Assembly (NCBI RefSeq): GCF_001696605.3
Contig: NZ_CP031716.1
Span: 1,178,001-1,242,000, forward strand
Length of the DNA: 64,000 bases
From: Acinetobacter wuhouensis
Lineage (GTDB): Bacteria; Pseudomonadota; Gammaproteobacteria; Pseudomonadales; Moraxellaceae
Direction of reading: 5' to 3'
Both the position numbers and the translations under genes were made by a program. The notes beneath the pieces are model-generated. The model saw only the letters and a list, made by a program, of their open reading frames with translations, had not been told where the DNA came from and made no database searches. Positions within the stretch are counted from its first letter, which is position 1. The number at the start of each line of letters is the position of its first letter. Positions 1-11,226 of the stretch are shown here, piece after piece.

Positions 1-231
1 CGTATGGTTTATTGAGAATGACGATTTTCATAAAAAATGACTACTTAAATTACATAAAAAAGGTGTAAGTTGAGTTTTATTCAAAAGGGAAATGTGGTTA
101 TTCCCTGTATAAATCTCAAACAATACTAGAATTCGATTAGACTATTATGCGTGAAGTACAGTCGAAAGTAATGTGAATTGGTAAATATTTTTTAGAATGA
201 GCCAGCAATAATAAAAGGGAGAGCCTACTCA

Positions 232-1488
232 ATGGGTTATCAAAAGATCGTTGTACCTGCAGATGGAGCTAAAATAACTGTAAATGCAGACTTATCACTG
301 AATGTCCCTAATCATCCGATTATTCCTTTTATAGAAGGCGATGGGATTGGTGTAGATATTACTCCAACAATGAAAACTGTAGTCGATGCAGCAATTTTAA
401 AAGCGTATGGTGGCAAACGTTCGATCGAATGGATGGAAGTTTATTGTGGTGAAAAAGCCGATAAAATATATGGCAGTTATATGCCAGAAGAAACTTTTGA
501 AGCTTTACGTGAATATGTTGTGTCAATTAAAGGGCCATTAACCACACCAGTCGGTGGGGGTATTCGTTCGCTAAATGTTGCACTTCGACAAGAATTAGAC
601 CTCTATGTTTGTGTGCGTCCAGTGCGTTGGTTTAAAGGTGTTCCATCACCTGTACAGCATCCTGAACAAACAGATATGACGATTTTTAGAGAAAACTCTG
701 AAGATATTTATGCAGGGATTGAATGGAAAGCGGATTCTCCTGAAGCGAAAAAGGTGATCAAATTTCTAAAAGAAGAAATGGGTGTTACCAAGATACGTTT
801 TGAAGAAAACTGTGGTATCGGGATTAAACCTGTATCCAAAGAAGGGACGCAACGTTTGGTTCGTAAAGCCATTCAATTTGCCATTGATAATGATAAGCCT
901 TCAGTGACGTTGGTTCACAAAGGTAATATCATGAAATATACCGAAGGTGCATTTAAAGAATGGGGCTATGAGCTTGCAATTGATCGCTTTGGTGGTGAGT
1001 TGATTGATGGTGGTCCTTGGGTGAAAATTAAAAATCCAAAAACAGGCAAAGATATTGTAATTAAAGATGTTATCGCGGATGCTTTTTTACAACAAATTTT
1101 GATGCGTCCTGTGGACTATTCTGTGATTGCAACATTAAATCTCAATGGTGATTATATTTCCGATGCACTTGCTGCTGAAGTTGGGGGAATTGGGATTGCT
1201 CCGGGTGCAAATATTGGTGGAGCTGTTTCTGTTTATGAAGCAACACATGGCACAGCACCTAAATATGCAGGGCAGGATAAAGTAAATCCAGGTTCGATTA
1301 TTCTTTCTGCTGAAATGATGCTACGTGATATGGGCTGGATTGAAGCTGCTGATCTGATTATTAAGGGTATTTCTGGTGCAATTGCAGCAAAGACAGTGAC
1401 CTATGATTTTGAACGCTTAATGCAAGGCGCTAAGTTGCTTCGTTGTTCTGAGTTTGGACAAGCCATAATTCAGCATATGGAAGATTGA
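232..1488 (+). CDS. icd: NADP-dependent isocitrate dehydrogenase
   Basis: This gene encodes the TCA-cycle enzyme that oxidatively decarboxylates isocitrate to 2-oxoglutarate with NADP. The 418-residue length matches the homodimeric E. coli Icd type, not the large monomeric type. Visible family signatures are the N-terminal EGDGIGVDI segment, the substrate-loop region [20 protein letters not shown], the phospho-regulatory-type [14 protein letters not shown] segment, and the NLNGDYISD / [11 protein letters not shown] nucleotide-site region near the C-terminus. A good GGGAGA ribosome site lies about 9 bases before the ATG. It appears monocistronic, with its own terminator just downstream. Cytoplasmic. 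Identification is secure. Confidence 0.95.
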   Translation: MGYQKIVVPADGAKITVNADLSLNVPNHPIIPFIEGDGIGVDITPTMKTVVDAAILKAYGGKRSIEWMEVYCGEKADKIYGSYMPEETFEALREYVVSIKGPLTTPVGGGIRSLNVALRQELDLYVCVRPVRWFKGVPSPVQHPEQTDMTIFRENSEDIYAGIEWKADSPEAKKVIKFLKEEMGVTKIRFEENCGIGIKPVSKEGTQRLVRKAIQFAIDNDKPSVTLVHKGNIMKYTEGAFKEWGYELAIDRFGGELIDGGPWVKIKNPKTGKDIVIKDVIADAFLQQILMRPVDYSVIATLNLNGDYISDALAAEVGGIGIAPGANIGGAVSVYEATHGTAPKYAGQDKVNPGSIILSAEMMLRDMGWIEAADLIIKGISGAIAAKTVTYDFERLMQGAKLLRCSEFGQAIIQHMED

Positions 1489-1523
1489 TTAAAATATTGA
1501 TTTTAATATCATGGTTTTTTTAG

Positions 1524-1547
1524 GGCTTGCGATGTGCAAGCCTTTTT
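1524..1547 (+). terminator. Rho-independent terminator of icd
   Basis: A perfect 7-bp stem, GGCTTGC / GCAAGCC, with a 5-base loop is followed directly by a run of five T. It lies 36 bases after the icd stop codon. Confidence 0.8.
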
Positions 1548-1701
1548 ATTGATCGGGTTATAGCACGTAGGATATTTACAAGTACATCAACATATAAGAT
1601 AAATTAAGACACTATTCCATTAAAAATGGATACCCTAATTGATCCAGTAGAGGTAGGATGAAATAGTTGTAAGTTTAAAAAGTATGTTCAAGGTTTAATT
1701 T

Positions 1702-2261
1702 ATGAATGAAATGCAAAAAGCAGCAGCTGGGCTTCTTTATGATGCAAATAATAATGCTTCTATATTGGAAATGCGACATCAAGCTAAAGTGAAATTGCAT
1801 GAATTTAATCATTTAAGCCCAGAAAAAAAGAATGAAAGAGAGGAAATTTTAAAAGCATTATTGGGGGAAATTGAGGATAATTTTATTATTGAAGGTCCAT
1901 TTCATTGTGATTATGGTTTCAATATTGAAATTGGTCGTAATTTCTATGCCAATGTAAACTTGGTGATTTTAGATGGTGCAAAAGTCACGATAGGTGACAA
2001 TGTTTTATTGCGCCCAATGTGGGGATTTACACAGCAGGACACCCAATTGATAAAGTGCAGCGAAATCAAGGTTTAGAATATGCCTATCCAATTAGCATAG
2101 GAAATAATGTTTGGATTGGTGCAGGCGTATCAATCATGCCTGGGGTGACAATTGGCGATGATACTGTGATTGGGGCAGGCAGTGTAGTAACTAAATCTAT
2201 ACCATCAAAAGTTGTGGCAGTAGGAAATCCTTGCAGAGTGATTCGAGCAATAGAAGGTTGA
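1702..2261 (+). pseudogene. maa: Maltose/galactoside O-acetyltransferase (Maa/LacA type), frameshifted
   Basis: The first part (from 1702) has the Maa N-terminal domain and the first turns of a left-handed beta-helix (NIEIGRNFYANVNLVILDGAKVTIG, split here only by reading). The second part, in the next frame to 2261, carries the rest of the hexapeptide repeats (IGNNVWIGAGVSIMPGVTIG) and the typical ending. The expected text at the join is DNVLLAPNVGIYTAGHP. Adding one G between 2010 and 2011 (TTG-CGC to TTG-GCG-CCC) restores it exactly. The family acetylates sugars with acetyl-CoA in the cytoplasm. Either this is a fresh pseudogene or a one-base sequencing error, because both halves are otherwise undamaged. 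Confidence 0.85.
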
Positions 2262-2603
2262 TATAAAAGAATTTGTTTAAAAGGATGAGGTCTAAAAGAA
2301 AAGTTTTAAACGAATAGCAGAATCAAGTGTTCAAATAGTGATTGATTTTACAATTGAACGGTCGGATGGTTTTATTCGGGTACTTTGGTTTTTTATCCAA
2401 GTGTTTTGCTTGAGTACAAAATTGACCTCTCAACATTTGTGCTATTTATTTGATATAAAAAGTTTTATGACAAAATAATGCCTAAGTTGCCAAAAAAAGT
2501 CATTTTAACTCACATATTGTTAGTCAAAATTAAAAAGAATAATGTAAATAGCAGCTTAGTCTATTTTTTGATATTTTGACGAAACTTATAGGGAGTTTCG
2601 GCA
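2262..2603. other. Intergenic stretch, AT-rich, no recognised gene
   Basis: These 342 bases between the acetyltransferase and the next small gene are AT-rich. I see no convincing reading frame, terminator or repeat. The end of the stretch presumably carries the promoter of the 2604 gene, whose ATG is preceded by GGGAG. Confidence 0.5.
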
Positions 2604-2978
2604 GTGAAAAAAATATTATTCATTGGTTTGAGTTTGGCTTTTTCACACAGTATTTTTGCAAAAGATGTGCATAAATGTATTGTGAATGGTTCTGTGACCT
2701 ATCAATCACGTCCATGTGCTGGAACCATTACGCCTAATCAGCAACAACAAATGCAACAAAAGTTGGTGCAGAGAACAGCAACTCAAAATGCAAAAATGCG
2801 TGAACTCCAAAAGTTGAATCAAGCTCAGGCTCAACCTGTACATCAGTATTCGCAATCACAACATCTACAACGCCGTTCAGATAATGGTACAAGCAATCAG
2901 ATTCCAGATAGTGTTGAAGGTAAAAAGAAGAGTTTGGCACTTGCTCAAGATGCTTATCAAAAAACCAAAAATCGTTAA
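2604..2978 (+). CDS. Secreted DUF4124-like small protein
   Basis: This 124-residue protein starts with a clear signal peptide (MKKILFIGLSLAFSHSIFA, cleavage after FAK or FA). A short two-cysteine segment follows, KCIVNGSVTYQSRPCAG, which matches the pattern of DUF4124 proteins: a K/RC..nG.v.Y...PC core near the mature N-terminus. The rest is Gln-rich and low-complexity (QQQQMQQK, then repeated Gln-Ala and Gln-Ser stretches) and probably disordered or coiled. It should be periplasmic. DUF4124 proteins have no settled function. The ribosome site GGGAG is about 12 bases upstream. Family assignment rests on the short cysteine motif only. Confidence 0.6.
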   Translation: MKKILFIGLSLAFSHSIFAKDVHKCIVNGSVTYQSRPCAGTITPNQQQQMQQKLVQRTATQNAKMRELQKLNQAQAQPVHQYSQSQHLQRRSDNGTSNQIPDSVEGKKKSLALAQDAYQKTKNR

Positions 2979-3100
2979 TAGACCTCAAATATAGTTAGAG
3001 CTATTTTAAAACAAGCATTGCTAGGTTAAACAACGCGATGCTTTGTCATTACACTTCTGTTATATTAGTCGAAATGGTGATTGATTGAAGACAGAAGCTG

Positions 3101-3337
3101 ATGACGCAAGTAGAAGCAAAGAAGAAGAGGAAGTTGTTTATTTTAGCAACTTTGGGTTTGTTGATTCCTATATTTATACTCTCGATGGCTTTTTTTGCTG
3201 CTAAAAGTGATGCTGAAACCAAGAAAGAATACGATAAGTTACGCTTAGAACAAGAAGCCAAAGTAGAACTTCGCAAGCAAGAGCAAAGAAAAAATGAACA
3301 AGCTAAGTTGCTAGAAGATACTCAAAATCAAAGTTAA
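3101..3337 (+). CDS. Small single-span membrane protein with coiled-coil tail
   Basis: I do not recognise this 78-residue protein. It has a basic N-terminus (EAKKKRK), one hydrophobic segment (about residues 12-32, LFILATLGLLIPIFILSMAF) and then a highly charged Lys/Glu/Gln tail that should form a helix or coiled coil (about residues 36-78). The layout suggests an inner-membrane protein with a soluble helical tail. A reverse-strand frame over the same bases has no such structure and is taken as a shadow. It ends just before a terminator shared with argG. Confidence 0.55.
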   Translation: MTQVEAKKKRKLFILATLGLLIPIFILSMAFFAAKSDAETKKEYDKLRLEQEAKVELRKQEQRKNEQAKLLEDTQNQS

Positions 3338-3391
3338 TTTATCATTCTCATTTCTTTTGATTTTTAATCTGAATATATTTTTCACATTGAA

Positions 3392-3426
3392 AATAAAAAA
3401 CCGCCAATTTGGCGGTTTTCTTTTTG
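3392..3426. terminator. Bidirectional terminator between the 3101 gene and argG
   Basis: The stem AAAACCGCC / GGCGGTTTT with a 5-base loop has A-runs on one side and T-runs on the other. It can therefore end the rightward 3101 gene and the leftward argG, which converge here. Confidence 0.8.
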
Positions 3427-3442
3427 TTCTAAAAGTTAGAAC

Positions 3443-4798
<1,356 letters not shown>

Positions 4799-4981
4799 CT
4801 ATTTAACATAGGCACCACAAAAGCGGGTCGCCCGAAAGAATTTTATAAACGCAGTATTATAGCACTTCTCACAGCGATTTTTTTCACGTTCTGAATGGAA
4901 ATTATTTTTTTTCATTTGAAAATTAGATTAATATCGCTGAAATATACGTTTTTACGATAAAAATAATCCTTGGAAAATTTG

Positions 4982-5302
4982 ATGCTCAATCTTAAAAATA
5001 AATATCTCTCATATTTGCACATCCTTGTTGCTGTGATCGTGGCGATGGATACTTTTTATTTAATTTACCTGTCCATCAGTAATGGTGTTCAAGATGCAGC
5101 TTATTTAACAGGTGGCTTGGTTGGTAAGTTTTGCCTTATTGTTATTCATTATATGTGTTCGAGAGAAGTGCAACATGGAAGTACGATTGGGCGTATAGCC
5201 TCTATTTTCTTCACATTATTTGTCTTAGCTGCATTTCCGATTGGAACAGTAATTGGTATTTTCATGTTGTTTTTCTCTATTTTTAAATGGGAGAAGAATT
5301 AA
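4982..5302 (+). CDS. Small inner-membrane protein, paralogue A
   Basis: This is a protein of unknown function, about 106 residues from the chosen ATG. An in-frame TTG 12 bases earlier is possible, but GGA at 4972-4974 is better spaced for 4982. It has three or four hydrophobic segments. It ends with FPIGTVIGIFMLFFSIFKW, nearly the same as the end of the next gene (FPIGTLLGLFSLWK). The two proteins share length, topology and this C-terminal signature, so they look like diverged tandem duplicates. No enzymatic motif is visible. Confidence 0.6.
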   Translation: MLNLKNKYLSYLHILVAVIVAMDTFYLIYLSISNGVQDAAYLTGGLVGKFCLIVIHYMCSREVQHGSTIGRIASIFFTLFVLAAFPIGTVIGIFMLFFSIFKWEKN

Positions 5303-5560
5303 CGATTCTTAAAAAAGGTGAATAGTAATATAAATTTTAACAATAACATCACGCTTTATTGCTCTTGATTTAAGGGGAATACATTTGCAATAAGCGGATA
5401 AAAGATAATTCAACTTGAATTTTATCTTGATTTTTCTTATGTTTAATAAAGTCTTTATTAAATTATGCCTATAATTTTCAAAAACGATTTGATGATCAAT
5501 CTTCGTTTAAATCTATGATAGCACTAGACCCTTAGCCTGAATCCTAATTGAAGGAAAATC

Positions 5561-5908
5561 ATGAATTATTCTCCACCACCGTTATATACATTACCGAAAA
5601 GTAAAAATGAAACATTGAGTTTAATTCATGGCATTTATGCAGGGTTGTTGTTCTGTGCTTTAGCAATTGTTTGGTATTTAGAGTATCAACAGAAGACCAT
5701 GGCAGAGATGCAGTTATGGGGATTGAGTGCCATCATGTTGTTGATGTTTGGTTTAAATATTTTGGCATGTATTCGTGTTAAAAAAGGCAATAATCAAGGT
5801 AAAATTTTATCTCGCGTGATGGCTGTTTTGATGTTGCCATCTTTTCCGATTGGAACTCTATTGGGATTGTTTTCTTTATGGAAAACCACAAAGACCCAAT
5901 GGGAGTAA
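5561..5908 (+). CDS. Small inner-membrane protein, paralogue B
   Basis: This is a 115-residue membrane protein of unknown function with a proline-rich start (NYSPPPLYTLPK) and hydrophobic segments at about residues 25-42, 52-70 and 85-108. The C-terminal FPIGTLLGLFSLWK matches the previous gene. A strong AAGGA ribosome site lies 6 bases before the ATG. It is separated from paralogue A by 258 bases, so it probably has its own promoter. The proline-rich cytoplasmic N-terminus is absent from paralogue A. Confidence 0.65.
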   Translation: MNYSPPPLYTLPKSKNETLSLIHGIYAGLLFCALAIVWYLEYQQKTMAEMQLWGLSAIMLLMFGLNILACIRVKKGNNQGKILSRVMAVLMLPSFPIGTLLGLFSLWKTTKTQWE

Positions 5909-6070
5909 TGGTGTTGTTCAAGATGATTCAAGTGATATTAAGTGAACTTTTTTAGCTTGCTAAGTGGCTAAATTGAATCTTGTTTTATTCAGACAGAGTT
6001 GCTTGCTGAAGTCTGCTTTTGAACATGATCAATAATTTTTGAGTAGGGCGTAAAATATCATTGTTAAGCC

Positions 6071-6925
6071 TTATTTTATCTGATCATTTAACCCAATAAA
6101 CTGTTTTTCAATTGGGGTAAATACATGCTCATTCCTCGCAATTAGATATAGCCCTATGTGGCGATATTGTTCAGGAATTTCCATCTTATATTGAACATTG
6201 TATTTCTGAGCCAATGATCGAGTGACTAAAGAAACGCCCATGCCTAACTGTGTGAAATTCACCAACGCTTCATAATCATTAATATGAATCATTTCACCTT
6301 TATTTAATGTGTGATCTAAATAAATTTGATCAAGCATTGTCGAATAGCAACATTCTAATGAGGTAAATAATAAATTTTGCTGATTCAATGCTTCATATAA
6401 ATTTTCATAGTTGATGACATCTTTGCCAATAAGCACCAATTCATCTTTACCTTTTTGAATATATTGTAGATTTTTTTGTTCGGGATGTCCGAGTACATAA
6501 GCAAAATCAATATTTCCCTGTAAAACCTCTTGTTCCAAAAAGCCTGTAGCACCAGTTTTGATGGAAAAAGATAAATCGGGGTAAGTTGTATATAACTGAC
6601 TGATTGAAGGGTAGAAGCGCATGCCTCCTAAACTGGTATTGGTGCCAAAACGTAAAAATTTTTCTTGTTGATGAATTTTGTTTTCAGTTTCTTCCCAAGT
6701 AAACATCATTTTTTTGTATTGTTGATATAAATTGATCCCTGACTCAGTGAGCTCAACACCTTTCGGTTTTCGAATAAACATTTGACGATCATAATGATTT
6801 TCAATTTTTTTAATTTTAGCGGTCATATTTGACTGTAAATAATTCAGCTTATTGGCTGCTGCTGTAATGCTTTTCATCTCCGCCACAGTAATGAATGAAC
6901 GGATATCACTCATATCAATATTCAT
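6071..6925 (-). CDS. LysR-family transcriptional regulator
   Basis: This 284-residue LTTR has an N-terminal winged helix-turn-helix (about residues 1-60, with AEMKSITAAANKLNYLQSNMTAKIKKIE). The rest is a periplasmic-binding-protein-like effector domain. The start is set by GAGGAG 5 bases before the ATG. It is transcribed away from the EamA-type exporter at 7288, the usual arrangement for an LTTR controlling a neighbouring transporter gene. The effector is unknown. The domain reading is sure; the target is inferred. Confidence 0.85.
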   Translation of the reverse strand: MNIDMSDIRSFITVAEMKSITAAANKLNYLQSNMTAKIKKIENHYDRQMFIRKPKGVELTESGINLYQQYKKMMFTWEETENKIHQQEKFLRFGTNTSLGGMRFYPSISQLYTTYPDLSFSIKTGATGFLEQEVLQGNIDFAYVLGHPEQKNLQYIQKGKDELVLIGKDVINYENLYEALNQQNLLFTSLECCYSTMLDQIYLDHTLNKGEMIHINDYEALVNFTQLGMGVSLVTRSLAQKYNVQYKMEIPEQYRHIGLYLIARNEHVFTPIEKQFIGLNDQIK

Positions 6926-7287
6926 GTGAACTCCTCAACAATGGACTTCTTGCAAAAGTTAATTTCAGATTGATTTAGGTCAATTTAAAATGTTCCCTCT
7001 CCTTGTAGGAGAGGGTTAGGGAGAGGTTTTTTATTTAAAAATCCCTTGATCCTTTTACGGAGTTACCTCCTTATCCCTGAGCCATATATGGCGTAAGAGA
7101 AGAAACTTCCGATACATTTTTAAATAAGCCTGTTAATCGAAAATTTGAACATTTACGCAAGACGGCGAATAAAATGAAAAAATAGCTACATTAAAAAAAA
7201 TGATGTATCTATTAAAACATAGCATTATTCATGATGTCATTAATTTTCTACACTAGAGAAACATTCCATCTGTTAGAGTACAGAAAA
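6926..7287. repeat. Divergent intergenic region with a REP-like hairpin
   Basis: The region between the LysR and EamA genes carries the perfect 8-bp stem CCCTCTCC / GGAGAGGG at 6995-7015 (5-base loop), followed by TTAGGGAGAGG and a T-run. This is the look of a dispersed REP-type element; similar CCCTCTCC...GGAGAGGG hairpins are common between genes in gammaproteobacteria. The remaining bases must hold both divergent promoters. No clear LTTR box was found. Confidence 0.5.
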
Positions 7288-8205
7288 ATGAACATTCGAG
7301 TTGTGAGTGCAATCACTGTGTTATGTCTGGTGTGGGGATCTTTATGGGGATTGATTAAGTTCAGTTTACATATTTTCCCACCATTTCAATTTATCTCAGT
7401 ACGCTTAATCATCGCTGCCTTAACATTGTTAATTGTCCAACGGCTTTTAAACAGATCAATCCTGCCTGAGAAAGGCGATTGGGGGAAATTACTGATTTCT
7501 AGCTTAATGCTATGTGTTGGCTTTTATGCAACTCAAACTTTTGCCATGCAATTCGTAGATTCAGGGTTATCAGCCGTATTGGTATTTACCATGCCGATCT
7601 TCATTGGTGTCTTGGCGCATTACATTTTGAAAGAACGATTGAATGCCCAGAAACTTGTAGGTTTGTTTTTTGGTGTTTTGGGATTAGTTTCAATTCTTTG
7701 GACACAGCTACATGATATTCATATGAATGTTACATTACTTGGTGAACTTGGGCTGATTTTTGTTGGCTTTATGTGGGCGGCGACCACGATCTATATCAAG
7801 AAAAATTTTGCATCTTATGACAAAGTGAAACTGACGATTTGGCAAATGTTGATTGGTGGCATCATTATATTATTCGGCGCTTTACTGGTTGAGCCTATTG
7901 ATCTGCATATTTGGGTGAATCCATTTAATGATTCGATTTTATTTTATGTTTCAATCATAGGTACAGGTGCTGCTTTTGCATTGTGGAATTGGATTGTCAC
8001 TCAAGTTGATACCTTTGTTGCTTCAATTTCGATCATGAGTATTCCAATTTTAAGTTTGTTCTTTGGTTATGTGTTTTGGGATGAACCATTAACCTTGAAT
8101 ATTATGATTGGTGCAGTCTTTATTTGCATAGGCATTATTTTGAGTTCATTTAAGCTCAAAACCAAGCAAAAAGTTCAAACGATATCTTTGGATCATCAAC
8201 ATTGA
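7288..8205 (+). CDS. EamA/DMT-family exporter
   Basis: This is a drug/metabolite-transporter-superfamily protein of about 305 residues with two repeated EamA domains of five transmembrane helices each. The first domain shows the typical VWGSLWGLIKFSL start and FAMQFVDSGLSAVLVFTMPIF segment. The second shows ATTIYIKKNF and ASISIMSIPILSLFFGYVFWDEPLT. Members export small metabolites or amino acids. The reading frame is open from 7231, but the ATG at 7288 gives the usual N-terminus for the family, so I chose it. It is divergent from a LysR gene that probably controls it. Confidence 0.85.
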   Translation: MNIRVVSAITVLCLVWGSLWGLIKFSLHIFPPFQFISVRLIIAALTLLIVQRLLNRSILPEKGDWGKLLISSLMLCVGFYATQTFAMQFVDSGLSAVLVFTMPIFIGVLAHYILKERLNAQKLVGLFFGVLGLVSILWTQLHDIHMNVTLLGELGLIFVGFMWAATTIYIKKNFASYDKVKLTIWQMLIGGIIILFGALLVEPIDLHIWVNPFNDSILFYVSIIGTGAAFALWNWIVTQVDTFVASISIMSIPILSLFFGYVFWDEPLTLNIMIGAVFICIGIILSSFKLKTKQKVQTISLDHQH

Positions 8206-8568
8206 TGAGTTTAAGTAGAAAGCTGTTTTGGATTATTTTTAGACCAGTTTATTTTTTGTCAAAAACTGCTTAGGACTTTGGTGCTAGCAGTTTTTGGCAG
8301 ATTTACACTTAATTTCTAAATGCGTTGAATGTCATAAGATTGGTGTGACTTTGAAATGATCAGACCAATATTTTATTACCATTGAGTTTTAAGTCTTTGA
8401 AATATGTTTCGCACATTATAAAATTGTTTAATAAAATAGCCAGATACGACTAAAGTTTTATAAAAACTTGCTTTAAATAGAAAATATAAACAAAAACAGT
8501 GGTTTTTAGTAATTGTTGAGTTCAGAACCAATTAAAAATAGTGATTAAATAGGCGAAAAACATGCTTT

Positions 8569-8585
8569 TATTGGTCTGACCAATA
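8569..8585. promoter_or_regulatory. LldR-type operator 1
   Basis: This is a perfect inverted repeat, TATTGGTCTGACCAATA, with the TTGGT-N3-ACCAA core known for LldR and related FadR-type GntR regulators. The linked lldR gene lies in the operon it precedes. Confidence 0.75.
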
Positions 8586-8672
8586 TTTTATTTTTAATAA
8601 TTTGTTGATCTTTAAAATGCCAGATTTTATTATTAAGGCGCACAAAGTGCTATTTTTTTGTTTTAAATTTTT

Positions 8673-8689
8673 AATTGGTCATACCAATT
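8673..8689. promoter_or_regulatory. LldR-type operator 2
   Basis: This is a perfect 17-bp inverted repeat, AATTGGTCATACCAATT, closely matching the E. coli LldR operator form (AATTGG-N5-CCAATT). It lies 66 bases before the lldP start, so it probably overlaps or is next to the promoter. Confidence 0.8.
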
Positions 8690-8754
8690 GTTGTGAAATA
8701 CTTGGCTGATCAGACCACATTCGACGTTTTAGCAAGCATTTCAAGGAGATGACA

Positions 8755-10419
8755 ATGCTTCAACATTGGCAACAAATTTACGATCCGATGGGCAATATCT
8801 GGGTATCCAGTGCCATCGCACTTATTCCAATTGTATTTTTCTTTTTAGCCCTTGCTGTATTCCGCATGAAAGGAAGCGTTGCGGGAACAATTACAGTTGT
8901 ATTGGCTTTATTCGTTTCGCTTTTTGCCTATCAAATGCCAATCGCAATGGCTTTGGCTTCAATGGTCTACGGCTTTCTTTATGGTCTATGGCCAATTGCA
9001 TGGATCATTATCGGCGCAGTATTCCTGTATAAAGTTTCGGTAAAAACAGGGCAGTTCGATATTATTCGTTCTTCGATCATGTCGATTACTGAAGATCAAC
9101 GTTTACAGATGCTGTTCGTGGGTTTTGCTTTCGGTACTTTCCTTGAAGGGGCGGCAGGTTTTGGTGCGCCAGTTGCAATTACGGCTGCATTATTGGTCGG
9201 GCTTGGATTTAAGCCACTTTATGCTGCGGGTCTTTGCCTGATTGTGAATACTGCACCTGTGGCATTTGGTGCAATGGGTATTCCAATTATTGTCGCAGGG
9301 CAGGTTTCAGGTGTAGACACCATGGAAATCAGTCAGATGGTGGGTCGTCAGTTGCCATTCATGGTACCGATCGTATTGTTCTGGATCATGGCGATTATGG
9401 ATGGTTGGCGTGGCGTAAAAGAAACGTGGCCAGCAGTGATTGTGGGCGGTGGTTCTTTTGCTTTGGCACAGTATTTAACCTCAAACTTTGTCGGTCCTGA
9501 ACTTCCAGATATTACCGCTGCAATTGCATCATTGGTATCTTTGACGATTCTTTTAAAATACTGGCAACCTAAACACATTTTCCGTTTTGAAAATGAAGAA
9601 GGCACGCCTGCGATTGATTTAGCTGAAGAACGTAAGAAGAAATTCACCATCGCACAAATTGCGAAAGCATGGTCTCCATTTGCAATTTTAACGGCAATGG
9701 TGACGGTCTGGAGTATTAAGCCATTTAAAGATTTATTTGCTAAAGATGGTGCATTAGCTGACTTGGTGATTTCAATCAAAGTGCCATTTTTGCATCAGAT
9801 GGTGCAAAAGATGCCGCCTGTGGTTCCTGAAATTAAGGACTACGATGCGATCTATAAATTTGACTGGTTCTCTGCAACAGGGACTGCGATCGTGATTGCA
9901 GCGATTATCACCATTATTTTCCTCAAAATGAAACCGAAAGAAGCAATCGTAACATTTGGTGAAACTGTAAATGAGTTAAAAATTCCAATTTACTCCATTG
10001 GTATGGTGTTGGCTTTTGCTTTCATCGCAAACTATTCAGGGATGTCTGCAACACTTGCTTTGGCACTTGCCCATACAGGTCAGGCGTTTACTTTCTTCTC
10101 ACCATTCTTAGGATGGTTAGGGGTATTCCTGACAGGTTCGGATACTTCTGCAAATGCGTTGTTCTCAGCATTACAGGCAACCACTGCACAGCAAATTGGT
10201 GTGCCAGAAGTGTTACTTGTTGCTGCCAATACCAGTGGTGGGGTAACAGGAAAAATGATTTCTCCTCAGTCAATTGCGATTGCCTGTGCGGCAGTAGGTT
10301 TAGTGGGTAAAGAGTCTGATTTATTCCGTTTTACGGTAAAACACAGTATTTCATTTACCGTGATGATTGGTATTATCATTACTCTACAAGCCTATGTGTT
10401 CCCGTGGATGATTCCATGA
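8755..10419 (+). CDS. lldP: L-lactate permease
   Basis: LldP imports L-lactate (also D-lactate and glycolate in relatives) with protons across the inner membrane. The protein is about 554 residues with 12-14 hydrophobic spans. It carries the conserved [24 protein letters not shown] segment and the C-terminal [17 protein letters not shown] and [21 protein letters not shown] motifs. The ATG at 8755 is preceded by AAGGAG with 6 bases spacing; an ATG at 8749 would abut the ribosome site. It is the first gene of lldP-lldR-lldD, probably repressed by LldR at the operators upstream. Confidence 0.95.
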   Translation: MLQHWQQIYDPMGNIWVSSAIALIPIVFFFLALAVFRMKGSVAGTITVVLALFVSLFAYQMPIAMALASMVYGFLYGLWPIAWIIIGAVFLYKVSVKTGQFDIIRSSIMSITEDQRLQMLFVGFAFGTFLEGAAGFGAPVAITAALLVGLGFKPLYAAGLCLIVNTAPVAFGAMGIPIIVAGQVSGVDTMEISQMVGRQLPFMVPIVLFWIMAIMDGWRGVKETWPAVIVGGGSFALAQYLTSNFVGPELPDITAAIASLVSLTILLKYWQPKHIFRFENEEGTPAIDLAEERKKKFTIAQIAKAWSPFAILTAMVTVWSIKPFKDLFAKDGALADLVISIKVPFLHQMVQKMPPVVPEIKDYDAIYKFDWFSATGTAIVIAAIITIIFLKMKPKEAIVTFGETVNELKIPIYSIGMVLAFAFIANYSGMSATLALALAHTGQAFTFFSPFLGWLGVFLTGSDTSANALFSALQATTAQQIGVPEVLLVAANTSGGVTGKMISPQSIAIACAAVGLVGKESDLFRFTVKHSISFTVMIGIIITLQAYVFPWMIP

Positions 10420-10480
10420 TCTTGATGATTATGAATTTTCACGGTATTGCACAAACCTGATGCAAAACTAAGGACAGCAG

Positions 10481-11224
10481 ATGAAAGTCTCCGACAAAGT
10501 GGTACAAAACCTTCGCATGTTGATTGAAGAAAAAAATATGCAAGTCGGAGATCGTCTGCCAGCAGAACGTAAGTTGTGTGAGCAACTCGGTGTATCCCGT
10601 TCCTCTTTGAGAGAGGCCATTTCGCAACTGACCAGTACGGGCATGCTGGTCAGCAAAGTCGGAGCGGGGACTTTTTTACAGCAATTGCCTGTGAACTGGT
10701 CACAGAATCAGATTGTTGAGCCATTAAGTAATTTGATTGATGAAGATCCTGCTTATCGTTTTGATGTGCAGGAAGCTCGAATGGTACTTGAGGGTGGAAC
10801 AGCTTGGTATGCCGCTAAGCGGGCAACTGAACAGGATCTGGAAAAAATTCGCTATTGCTATGATCAGATTACCCATTTTCAATCTTTGGGTGATGATGAT
10901 AAAGCCTCAATGGCAGATGCTGAGTTTCATCTAGCGATTGCAGAGGCATCGCATAATCTGGTGCTGATTCAGATGATGCGTGGTTTATTTGATCTGTTGC
11001 AATTCAACGTGGTTTTGGGACGACGAAAAGTCTATACCGAAGCTCGTCGTTATGATCAGTTGCGTGATCAGCACTTTCAGGTGATGGATGCAATTGAACG
11101 TCATGATCCAGAAGCTGCGCGGAATGCAGTCTGTGGACATATAGAATTTGTAGTACAGCAGGTGCGGATGATTGATGAGGAAGAAGCCCGTCGTCAGCGT
11201 GCCAGCCGATTGAACAGGATATAG
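10481..11224 (+). CDS. lldR: FadR-type GntR regulator of lactate use
   Basis: This 247-residue protein has an N-terminal GntR winged helix (about residues 8-68, [26 protein letters not shown], quoted to the helix-turn-helix) and a C-terminal FCD ligand domain. The FCD metal/ligand His residues are seen in [13 protein letters not shown] and [11 protein letters not shown]. LldR binds TTGGT-N3-ACCAA-type repeats and is released by lactate. It sits between lldP and lldD, with only 2 bases to lldD, so it is likely co-transcribed and autoregulated. Confidence 0.93.
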   Translation: MKVSDKVVQNLRMLIEEKNMQVGDRLPAERKLCEQLGVSRSSLREAISQLTSTGMLVSKVGAGTFLQQLPVNWSQNQIVEPLSNLIDEDPAYRFDVQEARMVLEGGTAWYAAKRATEQDLEKIRYCYDQITHFQSLGDDDKASMADAEFHLAIAEASHNLVLIQMMRGLFDLLQFNVVLGRRKVYTEARRYDQLRDQHFQVMDAIERHDPEAARNAVCGHIEFVVQQVRMIDEEEARRQRASRLNRI

Positions 11225-11226
11225 TT

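Larger units (their letters stand above)
8206..8754. promoter_or_regulatory. Regulatory region upstream of lldP
   Basis: These about 550 gene-free bases hold at least two perfect inverted repeats of the LldR/PdhR type (listed separately) and two weaker copies: ATGATCAGACCAATA around 8356-8370 and GATCAGACCA near 8708-8717. The length and the multiple sites suggest looping or multi-site repression of the lactate operon. No reading frame of note. Confidence 0.6.

Noticed and set aside
5441..5470. TTATGTTTAAT as a XerD half-site
   Set aside because: No XerC half with a 6-base spacer stands next to it.
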